Part shown: positions 1 to 8,299 of the stretch, in pieces
How the letters are laid out: each line of letters opens with the position of its first letter
How positions within the stretch are numbered: position 1 is the first letter of the stretch
From: Streptomyces sp. NBC_00569
GTDB lineage: Bacteria > Actinomycetota > Actinomycetes > Streptomycetales > Streptomycetaceae
DNA length: 64,000 nt
Direction of reading: 5' to 3'
Assembly (NCBI RefSeq): GCF_036345255.1
Contig: NZ_CP107783.1
Coordinates: forward strand, 3,583,501-3,647,500
Position numbers and translations under genes: made by a program
Notes under the pieces: generated by a model
What the model was told of the DNA's origin: nothing
The model's input: the letters and a program-made list of their open reading frames with translations, nothing else
Database searches by the model: none

Positions 1-887
1 GCAAGGACGCGGTGAAGTACGTCTTCGGTGACTCGATCGCCACCCTGACCGAGGACGACCGCGGGGTCGACGTCACGTTCGAGCACGCGGCACCCCGCCG
101 CTTCGACCTCGTCGTGGCGGCCGACGGGCTGCACTCCCCCACCCGCCGCCTCGTGTTCGGCGACGAGTCCCGCTACCTGCGGTTCCTCGACCACTACGTG
201 GCCGGCTTCGGCATCCCCAACCACCTGGGCCTCGACCGCACCGGCCGGCTGTACAGCGACCCGGGCCGGGCGGTCTCCGTCAGCAACTACGACGGTGACC
301 CGGACCGCGCGGGCGCGCTCCTGGTGTTCCGCTCCGAACCCCTCGACCACGACCGCAGGGACGTGGACCAGCAGAAGCGGATCCTCGCGGAGCGGTTCGC
401 GGGGATGGGCTGGGAGGCGCCACGGGTCCTGGAGGCGCTGGAGGACGCGGACGACCTGTACTTCGACGCCATCGCGCAGATCCACGTCGAGCGGCTCACC
501 AAGGGCCGCGTGGTCCTGCTCGGCGACGCCGGGTACGGCGCCACGATGGGCGGCATGGGCACCGGCGTCGCGATCGTCGGCGCGTACGTCCTGGCGGGTG
601 AACTGGCCCTGGCCGGCGGCGATCACCGCACCGCGTTCGCCGCCTACGAGGCGCAGATCGGGGACTTCGCGAAGGGCTGCCAGAAGATCTCGGGCAACGC
701 GGGCCCCTTCTTCGCCCCGCCCACCGAGCGGAGGATCCGCAGCCGCGACCGGATGTACCGGCTGCTCAGCTCCCGCCTGATGGCCGGGTTCTTCAAGCGC
801 CTGACGGAGAAGGCCGCGACCGCGATCGACCTGAAGGACTACCCGGCCCTGCTGGGCGCACCGGCCGCGGCGGTACGCGGCCGGTGA
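1..887 (+). CDS. FAD-dependent monooxygenase, N-terminus missing (window edge)
   Basis: The reading frame is open from the first base, so the gene begins outside the window and the N-terminal Rossmann GxGxxG is not seen. What remains is the rest of a p-hydroxybenzoate hydroxylase/TetX-type flavoprotein. The DG motif (DLVVAADGLHSPTR) lies about 35 residues in. The GD motif (VVLLGDAGYGATMGGMGTG) contacts the FAD ribityl chain in this family. These enzymes hydroxylate aromatic or polyketide-like substrates with NAD(P)H and O2; the substrate cannot be read from sequence. The gene ends 5 bp before the convergent thiL stop. A GTG at 12 is an internal codon, not the start. Confidence 0.85.
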   Translation, partial: KDAVKYVFGDSIATLTEDDRGVDVTFEHAAPRRFDLVVAADGLHSPTRRLVFGDESRYLRFLDHYVAGFGIPNHLGLDRTGRLYSDPGRAVSVSNYDGDPDRAGALLVFRSEPLDHDRRDVDQQKRILAERFAGMGWEAPRVLEALEDADDLYFDAIAQIHVERLTKGRVVLLGDAGYGATMGGMGTGVAIVGAYVLAGELALAGGDHRTAFAAYEAQIGDFAKGCQKISGNAGPFFAPPTERRIRSRDRMYRLLSSRLMAGFFKRLTEKAATAIDLKDYPALLGAPAAAVRGR

Positions 888-892
888 GCCCG

Positions 893-1858
893 TCAGCCCT
901 CCACGTCCCCGAAGTGGTCCCAGCCGCCCTTGTTCGTCCACGGGGCGCCGTCGACCGTCACCTGGGGCAGCGCCGACGGGTTGAGGACCTCGCCGATCAC
1001 CTTCCAGCGGGCGGGCAGTTTCACGTCCGGCGGGAACGTGGCCACGATCGCGTGGTCCTCTCCCCCGGTGAGCACCCACTGGATCGGGTCGACGCCGACG
1101 GCCTGCCCGATGTCGTTCATCTGCGAAGGCACGTCGACCTTGCCGGACTTGATGTCGATACGGACCTTGCTGGCCTCCGCGATGTGCCCCAGGTCGGCGA
1201 TGAGGCCGTCGCTGACGTCGCACATGGCCGTGGCGCCGAGCCCGGCGGCCGCGGGGCCCGCGTGGTACGGCGGCTCGGGCCGGCGGTGGGCCTCGACGAA
1301 GGCACGGGGCGAGCGGAAGCCGCGCGAGAGGACCGCGTGCCCGGCCGCGGACCAGCCGAGCCAGCCGGTCACCGCGACGACGTCGCCGGGCTGCGCGCCG
1401 GAGCGCGTGACCGGCTCGTGGTTGCGCATGTCGCCGAGCGCGGTGATCGCGACGGTGATGGTGTCGCCGCGTACGACATCGCCTCCGACGACGGCGGCGC
1501 CCGCGACCTGGCACTCGTCGCGCAGGCCGTCCATCAGCTCGTTCGGCCAGCTGGCGGGGAGTTCGGCGGGGACCACGAGGCCGAGCAGGAGCGCGGTCGG
1601 GACGGCGCCCATGGCGGCGATGTCCGCGAGGTTCTGCGCGGCCGCCTTGCGCCCGACGTCGTAGGCCGTGGACCAGTCGCGGCGGAAGTGCCGCCCTTCG
1701 AGGAGGATGTCCGTACTCACGACGACCCTGCGGTCCGGCGCGGCCACCACGGCCGCGTCGTCGCCCGGGCCGAGTCGTACGGCCGGGGTGGTGGTGAGCC
1801 GGGAGGTGAGCTCTCGGATGAGCCCGAACTCTCCCAGCTCGCCGACGGTGCCCTTCAT
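893..1858 (-). CDS. thiL: Thiamine-monophosphate kinase
   Basis: ThiL phosphorylates thiamine monophosphate to thiamine pyrophosphate with ATP, the last step of TPP synthesis in the cytoplasm. The 321-residue protein has the family landmarks: an N-terminal GELGLI-like segment, GPGDDAAVV at about 31-39 (metal/ATP), STDILLEGRHF at about 48-58, and GGDVVRGDTI in the middle, as in PurM/ThiL-type kinases. Length is normal. It is transcribed leftward and diverges from the Lrp-like gene to its right. Start is ATG at 1858. No TPP riboswitch-like element was recognised upstream. Confidence 0.93.
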   Translation of the reverse strand: MKGTVGELGEFGLIRELTSRLTTTPAVRLGPGDDAAVVAAPDRRVVVSTDILLEGRHFRRDWSTAYDVGRKAAAQNLADIAAMGAVPTALLLGLVVPAELPASWPNELMDGLRDECQVAGAAVVGGDVVRGDTITVAITALGDMRNHEPVTRSGAQPGDVVAVTGWLGWSAAGHAVLSRGFRSPRAFVEAHRRPEPPYHAGPAAAGLGATAMCDVSDGLIADLGHIAEASKVRIDIKSGKVDVPSQMNDIGQAVGVDPIQWVLTGGEDHAIVATFPPDVKLPARWKVIGEVLNPSALPQVTVDGAPWTNKGGWDHFGDVEG

Positions 1859-2082
1859 GCGCGTACTGCCCCTTCTGCCCCGGTCCGCTTGCGGTCGCGA
1901 GCCGTCTCTGTCATAGGTACGGTCATTGTCATCGGCGGGGCCGTCCTGTGGACCGGTGCCCGCCGTACGTCAGTCGCAGTGTGTACGCCACAGTCACCGC
2001 GGGTCTCCCCGCGGCGAGCGGCGACGCGATACCGTGGCGTCTCTTCTCCCCACATGATCCTCGTGGCCGCCCTGGAGGTTCC

Positions 2083-2316
2083 GTGGTACAGGCGTACATC
2101 CTGATTCAGACCGAAGTCGGCAAGGCGTCGACCGTAGCCGAGCTGATCGGCAAGATCCCGGGGGTGATCCAGGCCGAGGACGTGACAGGTCCCTACGACG
2201 TCATCGTGCGCGCACAGGCCGACACAGTCGATGAGCTCGGCCGCATGGTGGTCGCCAAGGTCCAGCAAGTGGACGGCATCACCCGCACCCTGACCTGCCC
2301 GGTCGTGCACTTGTAG
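2083..2316 (+). CDS. Stand-alone Lrp/AsnC ligand-binding domain protein
   Basis: This 77-residue protein is only the C-terminal effector (RAM/AsnC_trans_reg) half of an Lrp regulator, with no helix-turn-helix. It begins VVQAYILIQTEVGKAS and contains KIPGVIQAEDVTGPYDVIVRA, the usual beta-alpha-beta-beta-alpha-beta core. The GTG at 2083 is chosen because GGAGG lies at 2074-2078. An in-frame ATG further upstream would add a non-conserved extension. Such proteins form small-molecule-binding oligomers and may modulate full-length Lrp proteins; the ligand is unknown. It diverges from thiL and is followed after 20 bp by the lipoprotein gene. Confidence 0.85.
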   Translation: MVQAYILIQTEVGKASTVAELIGKIPGVIQAEDVTGPYDVIVRAQADTVDELGRMVVAKVQQVDGITRTLTCPVVHL

Positions 2317-2336
2317 CCCCCGTCTAACCTTGGCCG

Positions 2337-2828
2337 GTGAACTTCTTCCGTCACCGGCCCCGCCTTGCCACCGGGCTCCCCGCCCTGGCCCTGCTTGTCG
2401 CCGTCTCGGGCTGCTCCTCAGCAGACGACACGGCACACGCAGCGGTTCCCACCCCTGACGCCAAGGTCACGGACCTGTGCCGGAACCTGCACAAAAGGCT
2501 TCCGGACACGGTGGACGGGCACGGAAGGAACGACCCCTCTCCGCGGTCCGAGCTGACCGCGGGGTGGGGAGATCCGGCGATCATACTGCGCTGCGGTGTC
2601 GCGCGGCCCGCGCTGATGGACGACCCCCAGGCTCTGCCGGTGAAGGTGAACGGCGTGGGCTGGGCGTACGAGAAGCGGGACGACGGCACGCAGGTGCTCA
2701 CGACGACGCTGCGGGTCGCCTACGTGGAGGTCACCCTGCCCAAGGAGCTGGCCGCCGAGGGGGCCTCGCCCCTGGTCGACTTCGCCCAGCCCGTCAAGAA
2801 GGCGATCCCCGAAGGGATCGCCGACTGA
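2337..2828 (+). CDS. DUF3515 lipoprotein
   Basis: The 163-residue protein has a basic N-terminus, a hydrophobic stretch (about 12-24) and the lipobox VSGC with Cys at about 26, so it should be lipidated and anchored outside the membrane. The mature part matches DUF3515 as I remember it, a domain common in actinobacteria and found beside ddl and thiL; its biochemical role is unknown. Two further cysteines in the body (DLCRNL, ILRCGV) could form a disulphide. Start is GTG at 2337, 20 bp after the Lrp-like gene, so both are probably one transcript. The ddl gene converges from the right. Confidence 0.8.
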   Translation: MNFFRHRPRLATGLPALALLVAVSGCSSADDTAHAAVPTPDAKVTDLCRNLHKRLPDTVDGHGRNDPSPRSELTAGWGDPAIILRCGVARPALMDDPQALPVKVNGVGWAYEKRDDGTQVLTTTLRVAYVEVTLPKELAAEGASPLVDFAQPVKKAIPEGIAD

Positions 2829-2854
2829 CCTGCGCGGATCGGGTCGCTGCGTGA

Positions 2855-4012
2855 CTAGCGCAGCCCCGTCGACCGGTTCAGCGCCGCCTGGATGAGGCGG
2901 TCCACCAGCTCCTGGTAGCTCACGCCGCTCTCCTGCCACATCCGCGGGTACATGGAGATCGGGGTGAAGCCGGGCAGCGTGTTGATCTCGTTGATCACGA
3001 ACTCGCCGTCCTCGGTGAGGAAGAAGTCGGCGCGCACGAGGCCCTCACAGGACGCCGCGTCGAACGCCTCCACCGCGAGCCGCTGCACTTCGGCCGTCTG
3101 CTCTTCGGTGAGCGGCGCGGGCACGATGCCGGACGCCGAGTCGATGTACTTGGCCTCGAAGTCGTAGAAGTCGTGGGCCTGGACCGGCGGGATCTCGGCC
3201 GGCACGCTCGCGCGCGGCCCGTCCTCGAACTCCAGGACGCCGCACTCGATCTCGCGGCCGACGAGCGCCGCCTCCACGATGATCTTCGGGTCGTGGCTGC
3301 GGGCCTCCTCGATCGCCTCGTCGAGGCCCTCGAAGGAGTCGACCTTGGTGATGCCGATCGACGAGCCCGCGCGCGCGGGCTTGATGAACAGCGGCCAGCC
3401 CTGCTCGCCGACGAAGTCCGCGATGCGGCGCCGCGCGCCTTCCCGGTCGTTCTCCCACTCGCGCGGCCGGATCACCAGGTAGGGGCCGACCTTCAGCCCG
3501 AACGAGGTGAACACCCGCTTCATGTAGTCCTTGTCCTGGCCGACGGCCGAGGACAGGACGCCACAGCCGACGTACGGCGTCCCGGACAGGTCGAGCAGGC
3601 CCTGGATGGTGCCGTCCTCGCCGTAGGGGCCGTGCAGGACGGGGAACACGACGTCGACGTCGCCCAGGACCTTGGGCACGGAGCCGGGCTCCGTGTAGAC
3701 GACCTCGCGGCTCGACGGGTCGACGGGCAGCACGACCCCGCCCTCGGCGGACTCGGCGAGCTCGGCGACGTCCGGCACCTTGCGGTCGGTGATCGCCATC
3801 CGCTCGGGATCGTCGGCCGTCAGCGCCCAACGCCCCTCCCGCGTGATGCCGATCGGCAGCACGTCGTACTTGGTGCGGTCGATGGCCCGCAGCACGGCAC
3901 CTGCGGTGACGACGGAAACGCCGTGCTCGGAGCTGCGACCGCCGAAGACGACGGCCACACGGGGCTTCTGGCCCGACGGACGGCTGCTCTGGGGAAGGTT
4001 CTCGCTGCTCAT
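2855..4012 (-). CDS. ddl: D-alanine--D-alanine ligase
   Basis: Ddl joins two D-alanines with ATP for the peptidoglycan pentapeptide. The 385-residue ATP-grasp protein shows VFGGRSSEHGVS at 22-33, HGPYGEDGTIQG at 127-138, a mid-protein nucleotide-binding segment (PLFIKPARAGSSIGI) and the C-terminal Mg-binding INEINTLPGFT. Length is slightly above average because of a polar N-terminal extension. It is transcribed leftward, 57 bp downstream of gpsA, and probably in one unit with plsC-gpsA. Start is ATG at 4012. Nothing suggests a VanA-type D-Ala-D-Lac ligase, and no van genes are adjacent. Confidence 0.95.
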   Translation of the reverse strand: MSSENLPQSSRPSGQKPRVAVVFGGRSSEHGVSVVTAGAVLRAIDRTKYDVLPIGITREGRWALTADDPERMAITDRKVPDVAELAESAEGGVVLPVDPSSREVVYTEPGSVPKVLGDVDVVFPVLHGPYGEDGTIQGLLDLSGTPYVGCGVLSSAVGQDKDYMKRVFTSFGLKVGPYLVIRPREWENDREGARRRIADFVGEQGWPLFIKPARAGSSIGITKVDSFEGLDEAIEEARSHDPKIIVEAALVGREIECGVLEFEDGPRASVPAEIPPVQAHDFYDFEAKYIDSASGIVPAPLTEEQTAEVQRLAVEAFDAASCEGLVRADFFLTEDGEFVINEINTLPGFTPISMYPRMWQESGVSYQELVDRLIQAALNRSTGLR

Positions 4013-4069
4013 ATCGCGTTGAGCGTACCTGCTGGTAGCAGCGGAGTCAGCGTCCGGCGAGACCCGCGT

Positions 4070-5080
4070 TCAGCGCCGTTCGGGCTTGGCGCTGCGCGAC
4101 ATCATCTCCTTCAGGGCGACGACCGGGGACTTCCCCTCGTGCACGATGCCGACGACGGTTTCGGTGATCGGCATGTCGACGCCGTGCCGGCGCGCCAGGT
4201 CGAGCACCGACTCGCAGGACTTGACGCCCTCGGCGGTCTGCTTGGTGACCGCGATCGTCTCCTGAAGGGTCATGCCCTTGCCCAGGTTCGTGCCGAAGGT
4301 GTGGTTGCGCGACAGGGGCGAGGAGCAGGTGGCGACGAGGTCGCCGAGGCCCGCGAGCCCGGAGAACGTGAGCGGGTCGGCGCCCATCGCGAGGCCGAGC
4401 CGGGTGGTCTCGGCGAGGCCGCGCGTGATGAGCGAGCCCTTCGCGTTGTCGCCCAGGCCCATGCCGTCGGCGATGCCGACGGCGAGCCCGATGACGTTCT
4501 TCACGGCTCCGCCGAGCTCGCAGCCGATCACGTCGGTGTTCGTGTACGGCCGGAAGTACGGGGTGTGGCAGGCGGTCTGGAGGCGCTGCGCAACCGATTC
4601 GTCGCGGCAGGCGACGACGGCGGCGGCGGGCATCCGGGCGGCGATCTCGCGAGCGAGGTTGGGGCCCGTGACGATCGCGATGCGGTCCTCGCCGACCTTG
4701 GTGACGTCCTCGATGACCTCGCTCATCCGCATGGCGGAGCCGAGTTCGACGCCCTTCATGAGGGAGACGAGGACCGTGCCGGGCGCGAGCAGCGGCGTCC
4801 ACTCGGCGAGGTTGGCACGCAGCGTCTGCGAGGGCACGGCGAGCACCGTGAAGTCGGCGCCGTCCGCGGCTTCGGCGGCGTCGGTGGTGGCCCTGATGTT
4901 GCCGGGGAGTTCGACGCCGGGGAGGTAATCGGGGTTCGTACGCGTGGAGTTGACCGCTTCGGCCAGTTCGGGCCTGCGCGCCCACAGGGTGACGTCGCAC
5001 CCCGCGTCGGCGAGCACCATGGCGAAGGCCGTGCCCCAGGAGCCGGTTCCGAAGACGGCCGCCTTGACGGGTGGGGTCAC
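4070..5080 (-). CDS. gpsA: Glycerol-3-phosphate dehydrogenase [NAD(P)+]
   Basis: GpsA reduces dihydroxyacetone phosphate to sn-glycerol-3-phosphate, the phospholipid backbone. The 336-residue protein has the N-terminal dinucleotide fold (FGTGSWGTAF, GTGSWG at 11-16), the family GPNLARE segment, and the catalytic lysine in GGAVKNVIGLAVG at about 190-200. It overlaps the end of plsC by 4 bp (5077-5080). The coupling makes sense, because PlsC acylates the product of this pathway. The ddl gene follows on the same strand. Confidence 0.96.
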   Translation of the reverse strand: MTPPVKAAVFGTGSWGTAFAMVLADAGCDVTLWARRPELAEAVNSTRTNPDYLPGVELPGNIRATTDAAEAADGADFTVLAVPSQTLRANLAEWTPLLAPGTVLVSLMKGVELGSAMRMSEVIEDVTKVGEDRIAIVTGPNLAREIAARMPAAAVVACRDESVAQRLQTACHTPYFRPYTNTDVIGCELGGAVKNVIGLAVGIADGMGLGDNAKGSLITRGLAETTRLGLAMGADPLTFSGLAGLGDLVATCSSPLSRNHTFGTNLGKGMTLQETIAVTKQTAEGVKSCESVLDLARRHGVDMPITETVVGIVHEGKSPVVALKEMMSRSAKPERR

Positions 5081-5877
5081 TTGCTCTCCTCAGGACTTCC
5101 GTGCTCGATGGCGGCCGAACCGGCCTGCTCCGTAAGGGTGTTGACCCCGGCGGCCTTGCGGCGCTGCGCGATGCGCGCCTCGCGGGGGTCGTAACGCCGC
5201 TGCGGAGGCTGCTCGCCGCGCAGTTCACCGAGCAGTCCGGTGATCGCCGTCATGATGACCTCGGTGGCCTCCTTGAGGAGTTCCGGGGTCATCTCCTTGT
5301 CGTAGAAGCGCTCCAGGTCGACCGGCGGCCCGGCGAGGACGTGGTGCGTCTTGCGCGGCAGCAGGTCGGGCTTCTTCGCGTACGGCGCGAGCACGAGGTT
5401 GGCGCCCCACTGGGCGACGGGAATGACGGGGCACTTGGTCTGCAGTGCCACGCGCGCGACGCCCGTCTTGGCGGTCATGGGCCACAGGTCCGGATCGCGG
5501 GTGAGGGTGCCCTCGGGGTAGAAGGCGACGCACTCCCCGCGCTCGACGGCGTCGATGGCGGCACGGAACGCGCTGAGCGCATTCGTGGTCTCGCGGTAGA
5601 CGGGGATCTGTCCGGTGCCGCGCATGATGGCGCCGATGAACCCCTTCTTGAAGAGCCCGTGCTTGGCGAGGAATCGCGGAACGCGTCCGGTGTTGTACTG
5701 GAAGTGCGCGTACGCGAACGGGTCGAGATGCGAATTGTGGTTCACCGCGGTGATAAAGCCGCCGTCGGCCGGAATGTTCTCCATTCCGCGCCAGTCCCGC
5801 TTGATCAGAACCACGAGCGGCGGTTTAGCGATGACCGCCGCCAGGCGGTACCAGAAGCCGATTCTGCGGCGGGACAC
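5077..5877 (-). CDS. plsC: 1-acyl-sn-glycerol-3-phosphate acyltransferase
   Basis: This is a 266-residue membrane-associated acyltransferase that makes phosphatidic acid. The catalytic HX4D box is NHNSHLD (His47, Asp52), and the acyl-acceptor motif YPEGTLTRDP follows in mid-protein. The GTG at 5877 (VSRRRIGFWYRLA) is chosen because GGAAGG stands just upstream. The frame stays open for over 400 bp further, but that part is low-complexity and overlaps cofC on the other strand. The gene is translationally coupled to gpsA by a 4-bp overlap. It diverges from cofC. Confidence 0.92.
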   Translation of the reverse strand: MSRRRIGFWYRLAAVIAKPPLVVLIKRDWRGMENIPADGGFITAVNHNSHLDPFAYAHFQYNTGRVPRFLAKHGLFKKGFIGAIMRGTGQIPVYRETTNALSAFRAAIDAVERGECVAFYPEGTLTRDPDLWPMTAKTGVARVALQTKCPVIPVAQWGANLVLAPYAKKPDLLPRKTHHVLAGPPVDLERFYDKEMTPELLKEATEVIMTAITGLLGELRGEQPPQRRYDPREARIAQRRKAAGVNTLTEQAGSAAIEHGSPEESK

Positions 5878-6042
5878 TCGGACACCTTCCTCTATGGACC
5901 CTTGAAGGCCCTCTCGGACCTGGTCAGCCGCACAAGTGTCGCCCCGGGCCGCCGGTCTGTCGAGAACACCGTACGCCCGCACGTTTATGCCCACCTCACG
6001 CGCCGGGCCACAATGAGCGCGACCCGAAGGGACGGACCTCAC

Positions 6043-6678
6043 GTGCAGTGGACCCTCGTGATACCGCTGAAACCCCTGGTGCGGGCCAAGAGCAGGCTGG
6101 CACCCACGGCGGGTGACGGGGTGCGTCCCGGGCTCGCGCTGGCGTTCGCGCAGGACACCGTGGCCGCCGCGACCGCCTCGGCCGGGGTGCGGGATGTGGT
6201 GGTAGTCACGGACGACGCGCTCGCCGGGAGGGAACTGGCCGCCCTGGGTGCCCTGATCGTCCCCGATGCCCCGGGAGCGGGCCTGAACGCCGCCCTGGCG
6301 CACGGTGCGGCGGCGGCGAGGGCCCGGCGTCCCGATGCGGCCGTCGCGGCACTCAACGCCGATCTGCCGGCCCTGCGGTCCGCGGAATTGTCCCGGGTTC
6401 TCGCGGAGGCCGCGCTATTTCCCCGCGCATTTCTCCCCGATGCGGCGGGAATCGGGACGACACTTCTCAGTGCCCGTTCCGGTACGGAATTGCTTCCCGC
6501 ATTCGGCACCGCGTCCCGCGCCCGTCATGCCGCGTCCGGCGCGGTGGAACTCCCGCTGACGGGCGTCGACTCCGTACGCCAGGACGTGGACACCGGCGAG
6601 GACCTGCGGGTGGCGCTGTCGCTCGGCGTCGGCCCGCGCACCGCGGGGGCGGCCGCCGGGCTGCTGATCCCGGACTGA
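6043..6678 (+). CDS. cofC: 2-phospho-L-lactate/PEP guanylyltransferase (F420 synthesis)
   Basis: CofC (FbiD in actinobacteria) activates 2-phospholactate or PEP with GTP in the assembly of coenzyme F420. The 211-residue protein starts with the nucleotidyltransferase signature WTLVIPLKPLVRAKSRL. It continues with VVVTDDA, IVPDAPGAGLNAAL and AALNADLPAL, the expected order for this MobA-like fold. The C-terminal VDSVRQDVDTGEDL is also typical. GTG at 6043 aligns with the usual family start; ATG at 6013 would add ten residues and cannot be excluded. An F420-dependent type oxidoreductase is encoded elsewhere in the window (40915-41790). Confidence 0.9.
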   Translation: MQWTLVIPLKPLVRAKSRLAPTAGDGVRPGLALAFAQDTVAAATASAGVRDVVVVTDDALAGRELAALGALIVPDAPGAGLNAALAHGAAAARARRPDAAVAALNADLPALRSAELSRVLAEAALFPRAFLPDAAGIGTTLLSARSGTELLPAFGTASRARHAASGAVELPLTGVDSVRQDVDTGEDLRVALSLGVGPRTAGAAAGLLIPD

Positions 6679-6691
6679 GTACGCTGCCTGT

Positions 6692-6895
6692 ATGCAGGCG
6701 ACCGCGTACACATACGACCCCGACTCCCGCTCCGGCAGCGTGCTGCTCGACGACGGCACCCCCGTGCCGTTCGACGGCCCGGCGTTCGACGCGGGCGGCC
6801 TCCGGCTGCTGCGCCCCGGGCAGCGGGTCCGTATCGAGGTCGAGGGCGAGGGCGAGGCGCGGCGCATCACGCTGGTGACGCTGCAGACGCTCTGA
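6692..6895 (+). CDS. Small OB-fold-like protein
   Basis: A 67-residue protein lies 13 bp after cofC. It has alternating beta-like stretches, including GSVLLDDGTPVPF and LRPGQRVRIEVEGEG. This spacing resembles the end of cold-shock/OB-fold domains (a G-x-V-L-x-D-D-G strand, then a GQ-V strand), but the RNA-binding aromatic RNP motifs (KGFGFI, VFVHFS) are absent. A nucleic-acid role is therefore not supported. It probably shares the cofC transcript, which ends at the hairpin at 6931-6960. I can place it only as a conserved small Streptomyces protein. Confidence 0.7.
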   Translation: MQATAYTYDPDSRSGSVLLDDGTPVPFDGPAFDAGGLRLLRPGQRVRIEVEGEGEARRITLVTLQTL

Positions 6896-6930
6896 GCCTC
6901 CGCCGAACCGGGCTTTCGCGCACACACCGC

Positions 6931-6960
6931 GGGCCGGGCTCCCCGAGGGGAGCCCGGCCC
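6931..6960. terminator. Bidirectional terminator hairpin
   Basis: Perfect 14-bp inverted repeat (GGGCCGGGCTCCCC and its complement) separated by 2 nt, between the convergent small OB-like gene and hupS. There is no U-tract on either side, as is common in Streptomyces. Confidence 0.8.
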
Positions 6961-6991
6961 GGCGCGTGAGGGGCCCTTGAGGCCGTCGCCC

Positions 6992-7660
6992 TTACTTCTT
7001 GCGGGCGGTGGTCTTCTTGGCGGTCGTCTTGCGCGCAGTGGACTTCTTGGCGGGCGCCTTCTTGGCCGTGGCCTTCTTGGCGGGCGCCGTCTTCTTCGCG
7101 GTGGCCTTCTTCGCGGCGGCCTTCGCCGGAGCGGCCTTCTTCGCGGTGGCCTTCTTCGCCGTGGCGGTGGTCTTCTTGGCGGTGGCCTTCTTCGCCGTCG
7201 CCGTGGTCTTCTTCGCCGTCGTCTTCTTGGCGGTGACCTTCTTGGCGGTGGTCTTCTTCGCCGTCGCCTTCTTGGCCGTCGTGGCCTTCTTGGCCGCGGC
7301 CTTCTTGACCGTCGCCGCGGCGCCGCCGGTCAGGCTGCCCTTGGGCGCCTTCTTGACCGCGACCTCGCCACCACGCGGGAGCTTCTTCGAACCCGCGACG
7401 AGGTCCTTGAAGCCCTGACCGGCACGGAAACGCGGAACGGAGGTCTTCTTGACCCGTACGCGCTCACCCGTCTGCGGGTTACGGGCGTAGCGGGCGGGGC
7501 GGTCGACCTTCTCGAACGAGCCGAAGCCGGTGACCGAGACCCGGTCCCCGCTGACGACGGCACGGACGATGGCGTCCAGGACCGCGTCGACGGCGTCCGC
7601 GGCCTGCTGACGGCCGCCGACCTTGTCGGCAATCGCTTCTACGAGCTGCGCCTTGTTCAC
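6992..7660 (-). CDS. hupS: HU-family nucleoid protein with lysine-rich tail
   Basis: The first 93 residues or so are a full HU domain: [16 protein letters not shown] at the start and the beta-arm region [21 protein letters not shown]. The remaining ~125 residues are a histone H1-like tail of repeated (T/A)AKK units, very rich in Lys, Ala and Thr. This two-part form is the actinobacterial HupS type, which compacts DNA notably in spores. Length (222) is close to the S. coelicolor protein as I recall it. Start is GTG 7660 with GAAGGGGAAG upstream. The repeated codons give a low-complexity DNA tract at 6992-7310. Confidence 0.95.
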   Translation of the reverse strand: MNKAQLVEAIADKVGGRQQAADAVDAVLDAIVRAVVSGDRVSVTGFGSFEKVDRPARYARNPQTGERVRVKKTSVPRFRAGQGFKDLVAGSKKLPRGGEVAVKKAPKGSLTGGAAATVKKAAAKKATTAKKATAKKTTAKKVTAKKTTAKKTTATAKKATAKKTTATAKKATAKKAAPAKAAAKKATAKKTAPAKKATAKKAPAKKSTARKTTAKKTTARKK

Positions 7661-7721
7661 GTCTTCCCCTTCGGAGACATTGCCGGAACGTATCCGGTCC
7701 GGCTTTTTCGCACGTTAGGCA

Positions 7722-7750
7722 GATATATACCGCAAATCAAACACGAAACG
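7722..7750 (-). promoter_or_regulatory. Possible hupS promoter
   Basis: This is an AT-rich island upstream of hupS. On the minus strand a TATATA(T) hexamer (about 7725-7732) could be a -10, with a TTTGAT-like element shortly upstream. The spacer is shorter than the ideal 17 nt, so the exact boxes are uncertain. The 60-nt leader that follows contains a CCGGA/TCCGG hairpin. Confidence 0.35.
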
Positions 7751-7798
7751 GGCTAATCACCCTTGTGCCGCAACGAACTCGGGCTGTCGCGAAGTTAC

Positions 7799-8029
7799 TC
7801 AGTGGTCCTCTTGCGAGAATCGACCCTCGTCGAGGTCCACCATGAATCGGTCCAGTCGCCTTGCCGCATCGGCGAGATCGTGCTTGGCCGCGGCCGTAAT
7901 GACCAGCAGCTTCCGGGTCAGCGCCATCCGTACGCCCTCCGGGACTTGCAGTGCGCGCACCCTGGAGTGCGCTTCCTTGAGTTGGTCCGCGACCGCCGCA
8001 TAGAGCTGGAGTTGGCCGTCGTGTTCCAT
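7799..8029 (-). CDS. Conserved small helical protein
   Basis: A 76-residue protein starting MEHDGQLQLYAAVADQLKEA. It is almost entirely predicted helix, with regular hydrophobic spacing (VADQL, VRALQV, LLVITAAAKHDLADAARRLD) and an acidic C-terminus (DLDEGRFSQEDH). It resembles two-helix coiled-coil proteins. ATG at 8029 is chosen because the open frame upstream (to 8239) is proline/arginine-rich without coding character and overlaps the leuCD terminator. It lies between hupS and leuD. No function can be assigned. Confidence 0.7.
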   Translation of the reverse strand: MEHDGQLQLYAAVADQLKEAHSRVRALQVPEGVRMALTRKLLVITAAAKHDLADAARRLDRFMVDLDEGRFSQEDH

Positions 8030-8227
8030 GCACAGATTGTGCCATCTGGGGCGAGTTGTCGCCTCCGCAGGGGGTAACTGCCGTCCCTGGCGGGCCTCCT
8101 GGGCCCCTTCGAGAGGCGTACGCGCACGGGCGCCACGAAATGCGCGTACCCCCTGAACACCCTTGAAAACACGGGGAGTTGAGAGACCCGGAACGGCACT
8201 TGGCGAGCGGTTCGGGGCCGGACACAG

Positions 8228-8261
8228 CTGTACCCCCAACCGTCCACGATTGGGGGTACAG
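8228..8261 (-). terminator. leuCD terminator
   Basis: Perfect 12-bp inverted repeat CTGTACCCCCAA / TTGGGGGTACAG with a 10-nt loop, starting 38 nt past the leuD stop. It is the natural end of the leuC-leuD transcript. Confidence 0.8.
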
Positions 8262-8299
8262 AGGGCTTGTTGCGATGGCCGGAATCAGCCTTGCAGAGT

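Noticed and set aside
893..1900. TPP riboswitch for thiL
   Set aside because: The short leader upstream of the thiL start shows no CTGAGA-type core; ThiL is usually not riboswitch-controlled in actinobacteria.
2855..4012. VanA-type D-Ala-D-Lac ligase
   Set aside because: Normal housekeeping context beside gpsA/plsC and no vanH, vanX or vanRS genes.
6992..7310. Short repeated units resembling a CRISPR-like or tandem repeat array
   Set aside because: They are the repeated AKK codons of the HupS tail; no spacers and no cas genes.
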